Both the position numbers and the translations under genes were made by a program. Under the pieces are notes generated by a model. It searched no databases. It saw only the letters and a program-made list of their open reading frames with translations, and had not been told where the DNA came from. 64,000 bases of DNA, taken from contig JAWKLJ010000002.1 of the NCBI GenBank assembly GCA_041392805.1, positions 1,751,001 through 1,815,000 on the forward strand, in the 5' to 3' direction. Positions 33,786-42,495 of this stretch are shown piece by piece (the stretch's first letter is position 1; the number at the start of each line of letters is the position of its first letter). This DNA is from Saprospiraceae bacterium (GTDB taxonomy: Bacteria > Bacteroidota > Bacteroidia > Chitinophagales > Saprospiraceae).

Positions 33786-36091
33786 AAGACTACTTAGTGC
33801 ACGATGAATGGAGCATTATTGAAGATGCTTTCCATCCAGCATTTAATAAGATATCCGAAAGTGTATTTAGTATAGGCAATGGCCGGATGGGCCAAAGGGC
33901 CAATTTTGAGGAAGATTTCAGCGGGAGTAGCCTCCAAGGGAGTTATGTAGCGGGCGTCTATTATCCTGATAAGACAAAGGTGGGCTGGTGGAAAATTGGT
34001 TACCCTGCGTATTTTGCTAAAGTGCTCAATGCGGCCAACTGGATCGGCATTCAAGTCGCCTTTGATGGAGAGGTACTGGATTTGGCCAAATGCGAGCTAC
34101 CGTCTTTTCGGCGGGTTTTGAACATGAAAGAAGGGATCTTGGAACGAAGCTTTGTGGCCAAAATGGTGAGCGGAAGGACGGTGAAAGTAGTTGCTCAGCG
34201 GTTTTGCAGTATGGCAGATGATGAGATAGGCGCCATTCGATACCGGATAACACCGCTAGACTTTTCGGCTACCCTAAGTGTGAAGCCATATATTGATGCT
34301 GATATTAAAAATGAGGACTCGAATTACGACGAAAAATTTTGGGAGGAAGTCCATACGGAGGTGAGCAGGCAAGCTGGTTATGTGATTGCCGAAACCAAGA
34401 AAACGGGATTTCAGGTTTGTACGGGCATGAAATTTGCCTTGTTGCAGGATGGAACGGAAATAGCATTTGATTCCTATCGCTTGAAGAAAGACAAATATGT
34501 TAGCTGCACGGTAGAGTTAGACGTAGAGGAGGGGCAAGAAATTACCGTTTTAAAATATGCAGCCAACATTTCTACTTTAAATAGTCCAAAGGAACAGCTC
34601 CTGGAAAAGTGTGAAGCAGCTACCGCACGCGCTTATGCCCAAGGTTTTGATGCTTTAGCCGCGGCCCACGCCCAGGCTTGGGCCGACAAGTGGCAGGAAG
34701 CGGATATTCAAATTGAAGGAGACGTAGCTGCTCAGCAAGGTATTCGATTTAATATTTTTCAATTGTACCAGACTTACACTGGGGAGGATGAGCGTCTGAA
34801 TATTGGTCCTAAAGGCTTTACAGGCGAAAAATATGGCGGAAGCACTTATTGGGATACCGAAGCTTATTGCTTGCCATTTTATTTAGCTACCGCGCCACCC
34901 AAGGTTTCCAGAAACCTCCTGATCTACCGCTACAAACAGCTAGCGAAAGCGATAGAGAACGCCGAAAAGCTAGGTTTCAAAGATGGTGCAGCCTTGTACC
35001 CTATGGTAACCATGACTGGCGAAGAATGCCACAATGAATGGGAAATTACCTTCGAGGAAATTCATAGAAATGGCGCCATCGCTTATGCCATTTACGATTA
35101 TATTCGCTACACGGGGGACCAGGATTATTTGATAGATTATGGCTTGGAAGTGCTCATTGCAATTGCTCGCTTTTGGACGCAAAGGGTACATTTTTCTGCT
35201 GTCAAGCAACAATATGTGATGCATGGTGTGACGGGGCCGAATGAGTATGAAAACAATGTGAATAACAACTGGTATACCAATTATATCGCCAAGTGGTGTT
35301 TGGCCTATGCGCTGGAGGGAATTACCTATGTAAAAGAGAAAAACCCAGCCGCCTTTGAAGCCTTAGCTGAAAAGATTAAGTTTTATGAGTACACCGAAAC
35401 CGGCCAATGGAAAACAATCGCGGGCAATATGTACCTGGGAGAGGATCCCTCGCTTGGTATTTTTGTGCAACACGAAGGCTTTCTGGACAAGGAACTACTA
35501 ACGGTCAAAGACCTAGACCCCGCTATTCGGCCGATTAATCAACATTGGTCATGGGATAGGATTTTGCGCTCTGTTTTTATCAAGCAAGCCGATGTATTGC
35601 AAGGTTTGTATTTTTTTGAGGATCATTTTGATGAAAAAACCATTCGCACGAATTTTAATTTTTATGAACCCAGAACGGTACACGAATCATCTCTCTCACC
35701 GTGTGTTCACGTCATATTGGCGGCCTATTTGGGTCTACAAGAAAAAGCATATGAAATGTATCTTCGAACGGCCCGACTGGATCTAGATGATTATAATAAT
35801 GATACCGAAGATGGCTGTCATATCACCAGTATGGCCGGCACCTGGATGGCTGTTGTTAAAGGATTTGGAGGAGTGCGGGTGAAAAATGACCAATTGTACC
35901 TTCGACCTTTTATGCCAGAAAAATGGACAGCTTATTCCTTTAAAATACGGTTTAGAGGCAGGGTGATAGAAGTAAAAGTCGGGCAGGGAAAAGTATATAT
36001 CAACAACCTATCAGATCAAGATATTCAGCTTCAGTTGTTCGATGAAAGTCTGTTTGTCGAGGCTGGGACGAGCCTGGAGGAAATAATGTAA
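33782..36091 (+). CDS. Glycoside hydrolase family 65 disaccharide phosphorylase (maltose phosphorylase-like)
   Basis: 769 residues. N-terminal beta-sandwich (about 1-270), (alpha/alpha)6 barrel (about 320-690) and small C-terminal sheet domain. The start FSIGNGRMGQRANFEE, YWDTEAYCLPFY (about 356-367), and GVTGPNEYENNVNNNWYTN (catalytic acid Glu near 486) are the GH65 signature; HESSLSPCVH and the following segment form the phosphate site. It splits an alpha-disaccharide with phosphate, giving glucose and beta-glucose-1-phosphate. Maltose is most likely but kojibiose, nigerose or trehalose cannot be excluded. Overlaps pgmB by four bases. Confidence 0.92.
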   Translation: MKDYLVHDEWSIIEDAFHPAFNKISESVFSIGNGRMGQRANFEEDFSGSSLQGSYVAGVYYPDKTKVGWWKIGYPAYFAKVLNAANWIGIQVAFDGEVLDLAKCELPSFRRVLNMKEGILERSFVAKMVSGRTVKVVAQRFCSMADDEIGAIRYRITPLDFSATLSVKPYIDADIKNEDSNYDEKFWEEVHTEVSRQAGYVIAETKKTGFQVCTGMKFALLQDGTEIAFDSYRLKKDKYVSCTVELDVEEGQEITVLKYAANISTLNSPKEQLLEKCEAATARAYAQGFDALAAAHAQAWADKWQEADIQIEGDVAAQQGIRFNIFQLYQTYTGEDERLNIGPKGFTGEKYGGSTYWDTEAYCLPFYLATAPPKVSRNLLIYRYKQLAKAIENAEKLGFKDGAALYPMVTMTGEECHNEWEITFEEIHRNGAIAYAIYDYIRYTGDQDYLIDYGLEVLIAIARFWTQRVHFSAVKQQYVMHGVTGPNEYENNVNNNWYTNYIAKWCLAYALEGITYVKEKNPAAFEALAEKIKFYEYTETGQWKTIAGNMYLGEDPSLGIFVQHEGFLDKELLTVKDLDPAIRPINQHWSWDRILRSVFIKQADVLQGLYFFEDHFDEKTIRTNFNFYEPRTVHESSLSPCVHVILAAYLGLQEKAYEMYLRTARLDLDDYNNDTEDGCHITSMAGTWMAVVKGFGGVRVKNDQLYLRPFMPEKWTAYSFKIRFRGRVIEVKVGQGKVYINNLSDQDIQLQLFDESLFVEAGTSLEEIM

Positions 36092-36112
36092 AGCCGAATC
36101 CGGCTTGATTTT
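36091..36112 (+). terminator. Intrinsic terminator of the pgmB-GH65 operon
   Basis: AAGCCG-AATC-CGGCTT (36091-36106) followed by GATTTTTG; the first base of the stem is the last base of the GH65 stop codon. Short stem but good T-run. Confidence 0.55.
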
Positions 36113-36139
36113 TGTAGTTATGCAAAAAAACCGATAGCA

Positions 36140-36655
36140 ATGAGTAAAAACGCAACTATTATTTTGAGTCTTCTTTTGTTTGCCGCGTGTGGTGGCGGTA
36201 CATCTTCCGGAACTGCCACTAGTGATGGTACCGCTTTGAGGGCTGTCAATGGATCGGCTGCCTCACCCATTCCCCCTGTCAATTCTCGGGAAACACAATT
36301 ATTAGCAAGAGAGTATTGGGTGTTTGAATTTTATGTTGTCCCTAATGATCGGGTCAAGAGTCAGGAAGGGCGTGGCCGTTGGTATAAATTTTATCCCGAT
36401 GGTCGATTTGATAGTGGTCAATGGGATAAACCCATGGGCTCGGGATCATGGGGCATTGGTTTTAGATCAGAGGGGACCGTCCTTCATATTGATTCCACGA
36501 ATGATCAGGAAGACAGTGAATTTGTGATTCAGGCCAATACCACTGGTGATGAAATGTCATGGGTAGGTACAACGACCTACGGCCAAGATGGTATTATGCT
36601 AAAGGCTATTCACTTGCTGAGCCAGCCCACCAAGGCTCAGTTTGGGTTGGAATAA
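36140..36655 (+). CDS. Lipoprotein, function unknown
   Basis: 171 residues with a lipoprotein signal (MSKNATIILSLLLFAACGGG; lipobox FAAC, Cys17) and a flexible Ser/Thr/Gly linker up to about residue 45. The folded part (about 55-165) has WYKFYPDGRFDSGQWDKPMGSGSWGI, a beta-rich pattern like the lipocalin-type domains that end in a T-G-S-W motif in Bacteroidota lipoproteins, but the family is not certain. It is convergent with the YyaL-type gene, whose stop is 14 bases away. Confidence 0.75.
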   Translation: MSKNATIILSLLLFAACGGGTSSGTATSDGTALRAVNGSAASPIPPVNSRETQLLAREYWVFEFYVVPNDRVKSQEGRGRWYKFYPDGRFDSGQWDKPMGSGSWGIGFRSEGTVLHIDSTNDQEDSEFVIQANTTGDEMSWVGTTTYGQDGIMLKAIHLLSQPTKAQFGLE

Positions 36656-36669
36656 TAGCTTTTTTCCTT

Positions 36670-38793
36670 TTATTTAAGCTGCTTTAATGCTTCTTCAACT
36701 GTCTGGACTGGAAACTTGCAGACTTTATTTTGGCAGACATAGATATAGGTTTCGCCTGCTACCAATTTATCTTGCAGCAATTCCAGGGTACCTTCGGTTG
36801 TTCCTCCAAGGAAAATGCTATTGGGTAGATAATGTTGCATTAATTCCCTGCTCAGGTTGGCGGCAGCGGGCCCAACGATAGCCACTTCGTAGGGAGGTTT
36901 TGCAATAGCCTGGTAGAGTTTGAGCCAGTTTGAGTAAAAGCTAGGTTGTTCGCTTGGTAAAATAGTAGGGCCGAGGTTGGCCATCATTTGGCGAGCCATT
37001 TGTTGATAGGTTTCCTGGTATAAAAAGGTGCCAAGGCTAAACAAGGCCCTTGCCATGGCAGAATTGGAACTAGGAATGACATTGTCAGCTATTTCCTTTT
37101 TCCTGGCAATAAGTGGCGGATCAAGCTTAGAGGTGTAATGGAAGAGGTGAGTGGTGGTGTCTAAAAAATGGCTGATCGCATAATCTGCTAAGCCCTGTGA
37201 ACGCTTCAGCCAAGCCTCATCAAAAGTAACCTCATACAAAGCGATAAAAGCCTGTATTGTGAATGCATAATCATCCAGAAAGGCATTGATACTAGAGCGC
37301 CCATCTTTATAGTTTCGATCGAGCCTAAAATCGGATTGTAATTGATGTTCAACCAGGAAATTGCCATTTTTCAGGGCCGTTTCGAGGTAGCTGGCTTCCC
37401 CCAGGGCCTTGAAGGCGTCGACGTAACCCGTCAGCATTAAAGCATTCCAGGAGGTGAGCACTTTATCGTCCAATCCTGGTCTGATTCGGCTTTTTCGGGC
37501 TTCAAAGAGCATTTGGCGAGCCTGGGCCAGCAATGTTTGGGTTTCAGCCAGGCTTTTTCCATGTTTTTCAGACAATTGGCTGAGGCTTTGTTCATGGTAT
37601 AGAATATTAACTTTTTCCCAATTTCCCCTAGCGCTTACTTCGTAAAAATCATTAAAGATATTACTAATGTTCTCATCATTTAGGATCGAATCGATCGCTT
37701 GTTTTGACCAAACATAGAATTTGCCTTCTTCTCCCTCACTATCCGCATCCAAAGAAGAATAAAAGCCGCCGGCCTGATTGGTCATTTCCCGTTGGATAAA
37801 ATCCAATGATTGCCTAATTACCTCTTCGTAACGCGCTTCCTTGGTCACCATAAAGGCTTTGGCATACAGGCTCATCAATTGTCCATTGTCATACAGCATC
37901 TTTTCAAAATGTGGCACTTTCCATTTTTCATCCGTCGAATACCGAGCAAAACCTCCTCCTAAATGATCATAAATACCGCCCTTCGCCATATTGTCCAAAG
38001 TGAGGAGAACGGCATCCTTAGCTGCTTCATCGCCTGTTCGAAAGGATTGTTCCAGTAAGAATTCATAGTTGTTTGGCATTGGGAATTTAGGCGCGCCTAC
38101 TCTTCCTCCTCTTTTGGTATCTATCGTTGATAAAAATTGTTTGGTAGTGGGTTCCAGGTCACTTAGTTTAAAGGACTGCTCGGCCGAGCCAATAGTGATC
38201 TGTTCGGATTGCTGCAAGCCTTTGGTGATTCCGGTGGCGAATTCTTCCAGCTTTTGGGATTCTTCCTCGTAGAGTTTAATGAAATACTGGAGTATTTCAA
38301 TCCAATTTTTTTTAGGAAAATAAGTGCCTGCCCAGACCGGGCGGCCATCGGGCATGGCAAAGGCATTGAGTGGCCAACCACAGCTGCCATCTGAGGAAAT
38401 TTGGCAGGCAGTCATGTAAATATCATCAACATCTGGACGCTCCTCTCTGTCTACTTTTATGGGAATAAAATGTTCATTCATGATGCGGGCGACCATGGTG
38501 TCTTCAAAGGACTCATGTTCCATGACATGGCACCAATGACAAGCCGCATATCCAATGCTGATGAGCAACATTTTTTTCTCTGCTTTGGCTTTTTCGAGCG
38601 TAGCTTCATTCCAGGCATGCCAATTGACCGGATTGTGGGCGTGTTGAAGCAGGTAGGGGCTGCTCTCATTGATGAGTTCGTTGGTATACGCATGAGACTG
38701 CTGGCTGGGATCTTGGCCGTTGCAACTGTATAAGAAAATAATTCCCAATAGGTAAATAAGTGACTTTAATGGTAGGCGGACCTGATCTATCAT
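36670..38793 (-). CDS. YyaL/SPATA20-type thioredoxin-domain lipoprotein (DUF255)
   Basis: 707 residues. The N-terminus carries a lipoprotein-type signal (LIYLLGIIFLYSC, Cys24). Then comes the DUF255 thioredoxin domain (about 40-200): LINESSPYLLQHAHNPVNWH, GYAACHWCHVMEHESFED (CHWC redox pair) and KVDREERPDVDDIY, followed by an (alpha/alpha) barrel (about 230-640) with GGIYDHLGGGFARYSTDEKW and PHFEKMLYDNGQL. The family is widely conserved but its reaction is unknown. Export as a lipoprotein is unlike the cytosolic relatives and typical of some Bacteroidota members. Confidence 0.92.
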   Translation of the reverse strand: MIDQVRLPLKSLIYLLGIIFLYSCNGQDPSQQSHAYTNELINESSPYLLQHAHNPVNWHAWNEATLEKAKAEKKMLLISIGYAACHWCHVMEHESFEDTMVARIMNEHFIPIKVDREERPDVDDIYMTACQISSDGSCGWPLNAFAMPDGRPVWAGTYFPKKNWIEILQYFIKLYEEESQKLEEFATGITKGLQQSEQITIGSAEQSFKLSDLEPTTKQFLSTIDTKRGGRVGAPKFPMPNNYEFLLEQSFRTGDEAAKDAVLLTLDNMAKGGIYDHLGGGFARYSTDEKWKVPHFEKMLYDNGQLMSLYAKAFMVTKEARYEEVIRQSLDFIQREMTNQAGGFYSSLDADSEGEEGKFYVWSKQAIDSILNDENISNIFNDFYEVSARGNWEKVNILYHEQSLSQLSEKHGKSLAETQTLLAQARQMLFEARKSRIRPGLDDKVLTSWNALMLTGYVDAFKALGEASYLETALKNGNFLVEHQLQSDFRLDRNYKDGRSSINAFLDDYAFTIQAFIALYEVTFDEAWLKRSQGLADYAISHFLDTTTHLFHYTSKLDPPLIARKKEIADNVIPSSNSAMARALFSLGTFLYQETYQQMARQMMANLGPTILPSEQPSFYSNWLKLYQAIAKPPYEVAIVGPAAANLSRELMQHYLPNSIFLGGTTEGTLELLQDKLVAGETYIYVCQNKVCKFPVQTVEEALKQLK

Positions 38794-38920
38794 GTTGTAA
38801 TATTAATAAACACTAAACAAATGGGGCCAAATTTAAGCTATTATGGGTAAAGATTTTATTTATTTTGTCGGGCAGTAGATAAAGAAACCTATTGTCAGTG
38901 CAACGTAAAAGAAAATTATA

Positions 38921-41212
38921 ATGAGAAAACCCCACCTTATCTTTTTGTTGTTTGGCTTAATAGCCTGTCAGCCTGAGCAGCCTTTTAAAGCGCTCGTACC
39001 GTCGCCTAATGACTTGCATTTTGATCAGTTGCCAAAGGTCTGGGACGAAGCCATTCCACTAGGGAATGGAATGATTGGAGCCCTTATTTGGCAAAAAGAC
39101 GGAAAACTTCGCTTTTCATTGGATCGGGCCGACTTATGGGATCTTCGCCCGATGGAGAACCTGGTAAAACCTGCATGGAGCTATAAGTGGGTTTTTGAGC
39201 AATGGGATAAAAACGAATATAGCGTCGTCCAGGAAAAATTTGATATTCCTTACGATAAAAGCCCTGCGCCTTCTAAAATCCCAGGCGCCAGCTTGGAATT
39301 TGATATTTCCGCTTTAGGAGAGGTCGCTTCGGTTCATTTATATATTGAGCAAGCTATTTGTGAGGTAAAATGGAAAAGCGGCGTGAAAATGCTAAGCTTT
39401 GTGCATGCCACAGCACCCATAGGCTGGTACCATTTTGAAGGACTAACGCAACCTGTATCTTATGAACTCATTCCACCTACTTATACTTTGCAAGGGAAGA
39501 ACGAAGCAGAGAATCCAGTGACTGGGCAAGATTTGCGTCGACTTGAATACCAAGAGGGCAAAGTAGAAAAGGAACAAAATGCCGTTACTTATACCCAAGA
39601 AGGTTGGGGTGGTTTTAAATACAAGGTTAAGGTAATTGGAGAAAGCAAGGCCAGTATAATGGAAGGTGCCTGGAGTATCAGTTCCGAATTTCCAGGATGG
39701 GCGCAGACACATTCCGCCGATGAGGTATTTGCCGCCAACTTGTCAATGGGGCTGACAAAGGCTGTCGATACTCACCTGGACTGGTGGCGCAATTTTTGGG
39801 GTAAATCAGCCATTCAGCTACCAGATGAAATTTTACAAAAACAATGGCTGCTTGAACAATACAAGTTTGGCGCTGCGGCCAGGGTAGGAGCGCCTCCGAT
39901 TTCCTTGCAAGCCGTATGGACCGCCGACAATGGTAAATTGCCGCCCTGGAAAGGCGATTTCCACCACGACCTCAATACGCAGTTAAGTTATTGGCCAGCC
40001 TATAGTGCAAACCACCTGGAAGAAGAAATTGGCTTCCTGGATTGGTTGTGGACCTATAAAGATACCTTTAAGAAGTACACCCGTGAATACTATGAAACCG
40101 AAGGCTTGAACGTGCCTGGGGTAACCACCTTAAGTGGAGAACCGATGGGCGGCTGGATACAATATTCCTTTGGCCCGACCGTGTCCGCCTGGCTGGCGCA
40201 ACATTTTTATTTACACTGGAGATACAGTATGGATCAGGCCTTTCTAAAGGAAAGGGCTTATCCTTGGGTGAAGGAGGTGGCTATTTACTTGGACCAAATT
40301 TCCCAAATAAACGAAAATGGCCAGCGGAAATTACCGATAAGTTCCAGCCCGGAAATTCACAACAATAGCAGAGAGGCCTGGTTTGGCGAAACTACCAATT
40401 TTGATTTGGCACTTATCCATTGGACCTTTGAAAAAGCAGCCGAACTTGCACTAGAATTGGGGTTGGATGAAGAAGCAGCGCAATGGAAAAAGATTCGATC
40501 CGAATGGCCTGGATTAGCCATAGATGAGAAAAGTGGCTTAATGATTGCTCCGAATTTACCTTATCAGGAATCTCATCGCCATTTCTCCCATCAAATGGCC
40601 TATCATCCTTTAGGGCTTATTGATTTTTCAACTGGCGAAGCGGATCAGGAAGTCATTAAAAACACCATCTCCACCCTTGATGAAATAGGATCAGCAGGAT
40701 GGGTTGGTTATTCCTTTAGTTGGCTAGGCAGCCTAAAGGCCCGTGCATTTGACGGAGAGGGGGCTGCCGAAATTCTCCGCGTATTTGCTAATAACTTTTG
40801 TCTGCCCAATAGTTTTCATGTCAACGGCGATCAATCAGGAAAAGGGTATTCTAACTTTACCTACCGTCCTTTTACCCTGGAAGGCAATTTTGCGTTTGCT
40901 GCTGCTTTGCAGGAAATGTTGATTCAGAGTCATACGGGTATTGTACACGTTTTTCCTGCTATACCGGAGGGATGGCAGGACTTGAGTTTTCAGCAACTCC
41001 GGACGGAAGGGGCTTTTTTAGTTTCCGCCAAACAGGAGAAGGGCATTGTGACTAGGGTTCAGATCGAATCTACTATGGGTGGGGTGTTGAAATTGAAAAA
41101 TCCGTTTGCTACCCGCGCATTCGAATGTTCTATGGACTATACAAAGGAGGCGGACGATATTATTTTAATCACGACTAATCCTCGTGACCAAATTACCTTG
41201 GATATAAAATAA
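38921..41212 (+). CDS. GH95-like glycosidase lipoprotein
   Basis: 763 residues. Lipoprotein signal MRKPHLIFLLFGLIACQ (Cys16). The N-terminal part WDEAIPLGNGMIGALIW with LDRADLWD resembles the start of GH95 alpha-L-fucosidases and alpha-galactosidases; the (alpha/alpha)6 barrel has LQAVWTADN, HHDLNTQLSYWPAY, SSSPEIHNNSREAWFGET, HRHFSHQMAYHPLGL and AGWVGYSFSWLGSLKAR, and ends with YSNFTYRPFTLEGNFAFAAALQEML. It is probably surface or periplasmic and removes fucose or galactose from host or algal glycans. Substrate not provable from sequence. No SusC/SusD pair is beside it. Confidence 0.82.
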   Translation: MRKPHLIFLLFGLIACQPEQPFKALVPSPNDLHFDQLPKVWDEAIPLGNGMIGALIWQKDGKLRFSLDRADLWDLRPMENLVKPAWSYKWVFEQWDKNEYSVVQEKFDIPYDKSPAPSKIPGASLEFDISALGEVASVHLYIEQAICEVKWKSGVKMLSFVHATAPIGWYHFEGLTQPVSYELIPPTYTLQGKNEAENPVTGQDLRRLEYQEGKVEKEQNAVTYTQEGWGGFKYKVKVIGESKASIMEGAWSISSEFPGWAQTHSADEVFAANLSMGLTKAVDTHLDWWRNFWGKSAIQLPDEILQKQWLLEQYKFGAAARVGAPPISLQAVWTADNGKLPPWKGDFHHDLNTQLSYWPAYSANHLEEEIGFLDWLWTYKDTFKKYTREYYETEGLNVPGVTTLSGEPMGGWIQYSFGPTVSAWLAQHFYLHWRYSMDQAFLKERAYPWVKEVAIYLDQISQINENGQRKLPISSSPEIHNNSREAWFGETTNFDLALIHWTFEKAAELALELGLDEEAAQWKKIRSEWPGLAIDEKSGLMIAPNLPYQESHRHFSHQMAYHPLGLIDFSTGEADQEVIKNTISTLDEIGSAGWVGYSFSWLGSLKARAFDGEGAAEILRVFANNFCLPNSFHVNGDQSGKGYSNFTYRPFTLEGNFAFAAALQEMLIQSHTGIVHVFPAIPEGWQDLSFQQLRTEGAFLVSAKQEKGIVTRVQIESTMGGVLKLKNPFATRAFECSMDYTKEADDIILITTNPRDQITLDIK

Positions 41213-41230
41213 AGGAGTATTGATAAAGGT

Positions 41231-41668
41231 TTACTGTGAAGAATTGTCTATAAAGTGTTGATGATTAGGGTTTTGAGGGAAGTAGCTTAAGTAATCACCT
41301 GAAGCTATTAAAGGGAAGGTGGCGATGGGGAACTGGTAGACATAGGTCCAGCATTCGTGCTGTTGGCGTCCTTGGACAGGGATGATCGTCCTGATATATT
41401 CATTGTTTTCCGGGACACTGGGGTCAATCATTTCATAATTATCCAAAAAAGGAAATAACTGGTCAGGGGAATGGAGCCTGCGTATTTCTCCTTTTACCCT
41501 GTTTTTTTCGTTGGGATCATAAACTAGTCCCGGATAGGATCCAAGATCGTACAAACGTCCAGTCACATAGCCTATGCTGACTAGCGTACTATGTGTTTTG
41601 AGCAGCTTGGTCATTTCGGAGTTAAAAGGCTGCATCAAGGTGCCATAAACAAACAGTAAATCATTCAC
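41231..41668 (-). CDS. Gamma-glutamylcyclotransferase family protein (AIG2-like)
   Basis: 145 residues. LLFVYGTLMQPF is the family phosphate-loop-like motif (YGTL at 8-11), and FLDNYEMID carries the conserved acidic residue that acts as catalyst; YVTGRLYDLGSYPGLV and RVKGEIRRL complete the barrel. Members cyclise gamma-glutamyl-amines or gamma-glutamyl peptides to 5-oxoproline. The start codon overlaps the agmatinase stop (one base shared), so it is the last gene of a four-gene operon; a gamma-glutamyl-polyamine substrate would fit the neighbour but is inference. Confidence 0.88.
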   Translation of the reverse strand: MNDLLFVYGTLMQPFNSEMTKLLKTHSTLVSIGYVTGRLYDLGSYPGLVYDPNEKNRVKGEIRRLHSPDQLFPFLDNYEMIDPSVPENNEYIRTIIPVQGRQQHECWTYVYQFPIATFPLIASGDYLSYFPQNPNHQHFIDNSSQ

Positions 41669-42495
41669 TAGGACAGGATTTTTCCAATTAATTCTTTCAA
41701 AAACCGAGCAGCGACCATGGCGGTCATGCCATTTACATCCCGGCTTGGGTTGTACTCCACGATATCGGCCCCAACAATAGGGGCTTTTATTTGATGGATA
41801 ATATGCATTACATCTCTTGGTGACATTCCACCTGGCTCATAATGCGATAAACCCGGGGCAAAAGCAGGGTCCAATACATCCAAATCCAGGCTAACATAGA
41901 CCGGCCCTTCCAAGGTAATAGGCAAGCCTCGGTGCCAGTCTTTCATCTCAATAATTTCCACGCCAAAACGAAGTGCCTGTATCCGCTGATGTTTTGATAG
42001 GGTTCGGTTGCCCACCTGCACTAATCTTTTAGCCAAACCGTCTTCCATAATGCGGGCAAAAGGGCAGGCATGAGAATAAGGATTACCCTCAAATTCCTGG
42101 TACAAATCACCATGAGCATCGAGTTGAAGGATCGTTAAGTTGGGGTATCGCTGTGCTTGTGCTTTGATAATGGGGTAGGCAATAGAATGGTCACCACCCA
42201 AAGCAATGGTTCTTCCCCCCGCATCTATAATCGCTTTGATCCCCTTTTCTATATCGAAATAAGTCGAAATAGGTAGATCACCCACAAAAGCAATAGCCGG
42301 ATCATTTTCCAAATCATAACCCAGTTCTGTATAGTAATTACTAGAAGGGGAGTGGTAGGCCTCAACAATCAGCGCTGGCGCTGCGGCACACCCTCGCAAG
42401 TAGGATGAGTACGCATCAAATGGAATGCCCACCACAGCCAGGGAACCGGCCGTCAAATTCTCCAACTGCTTAAAGAAGTCCGCCTCCGTGTTCAT
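41668..42495 (-). CDS. speB: Agmatinase/arginase-family ureohydrolase
   Basis: 275 residues. Manganese ligands are in ALGGDHSIAYP (His), QLDAHGDLY (Asp, His, Asp) and SLDLDVLDPAFAPG (Asp, Asp); VEYNPSRDVNGMTAMVAA is the usual C-terminal motif. The family hydrolyses guanidino compounds; agmatine to putrescine is most likely, but arginase or another guanidino substrate is possible because the substrate loop (APALIVEAYHSPSSNYY) differs from typical SpeB (GPxxIR). Its start overlaps the dynamin gene by 26 bases. Confidence 0.87.
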   Translation of the reverse strand: MNTEADFFKQLENLTAGSLAVVGIPFDAYSSYLRGCAAAPALIVEAYHSPSSNYYTELGYDLENDPAIAFVGDLPISTYFDIEKGIKAIIDAGGRTIALGGDHSIAYPIIKAQAQRYPNLTILQLDAHGDLYQEFEGNPYSHACPFARIMEDGLAKRLVQVGNRTLSKHQRIQALRFGVEIIEMKDWHRGLPITLEGPVYVSLDLDVLDPAFAPGLSHYEPGGMSPRDVMHIIHQIKAPIVGADIVEYNPSRDVNGMTAMVAARFLKELIGKILS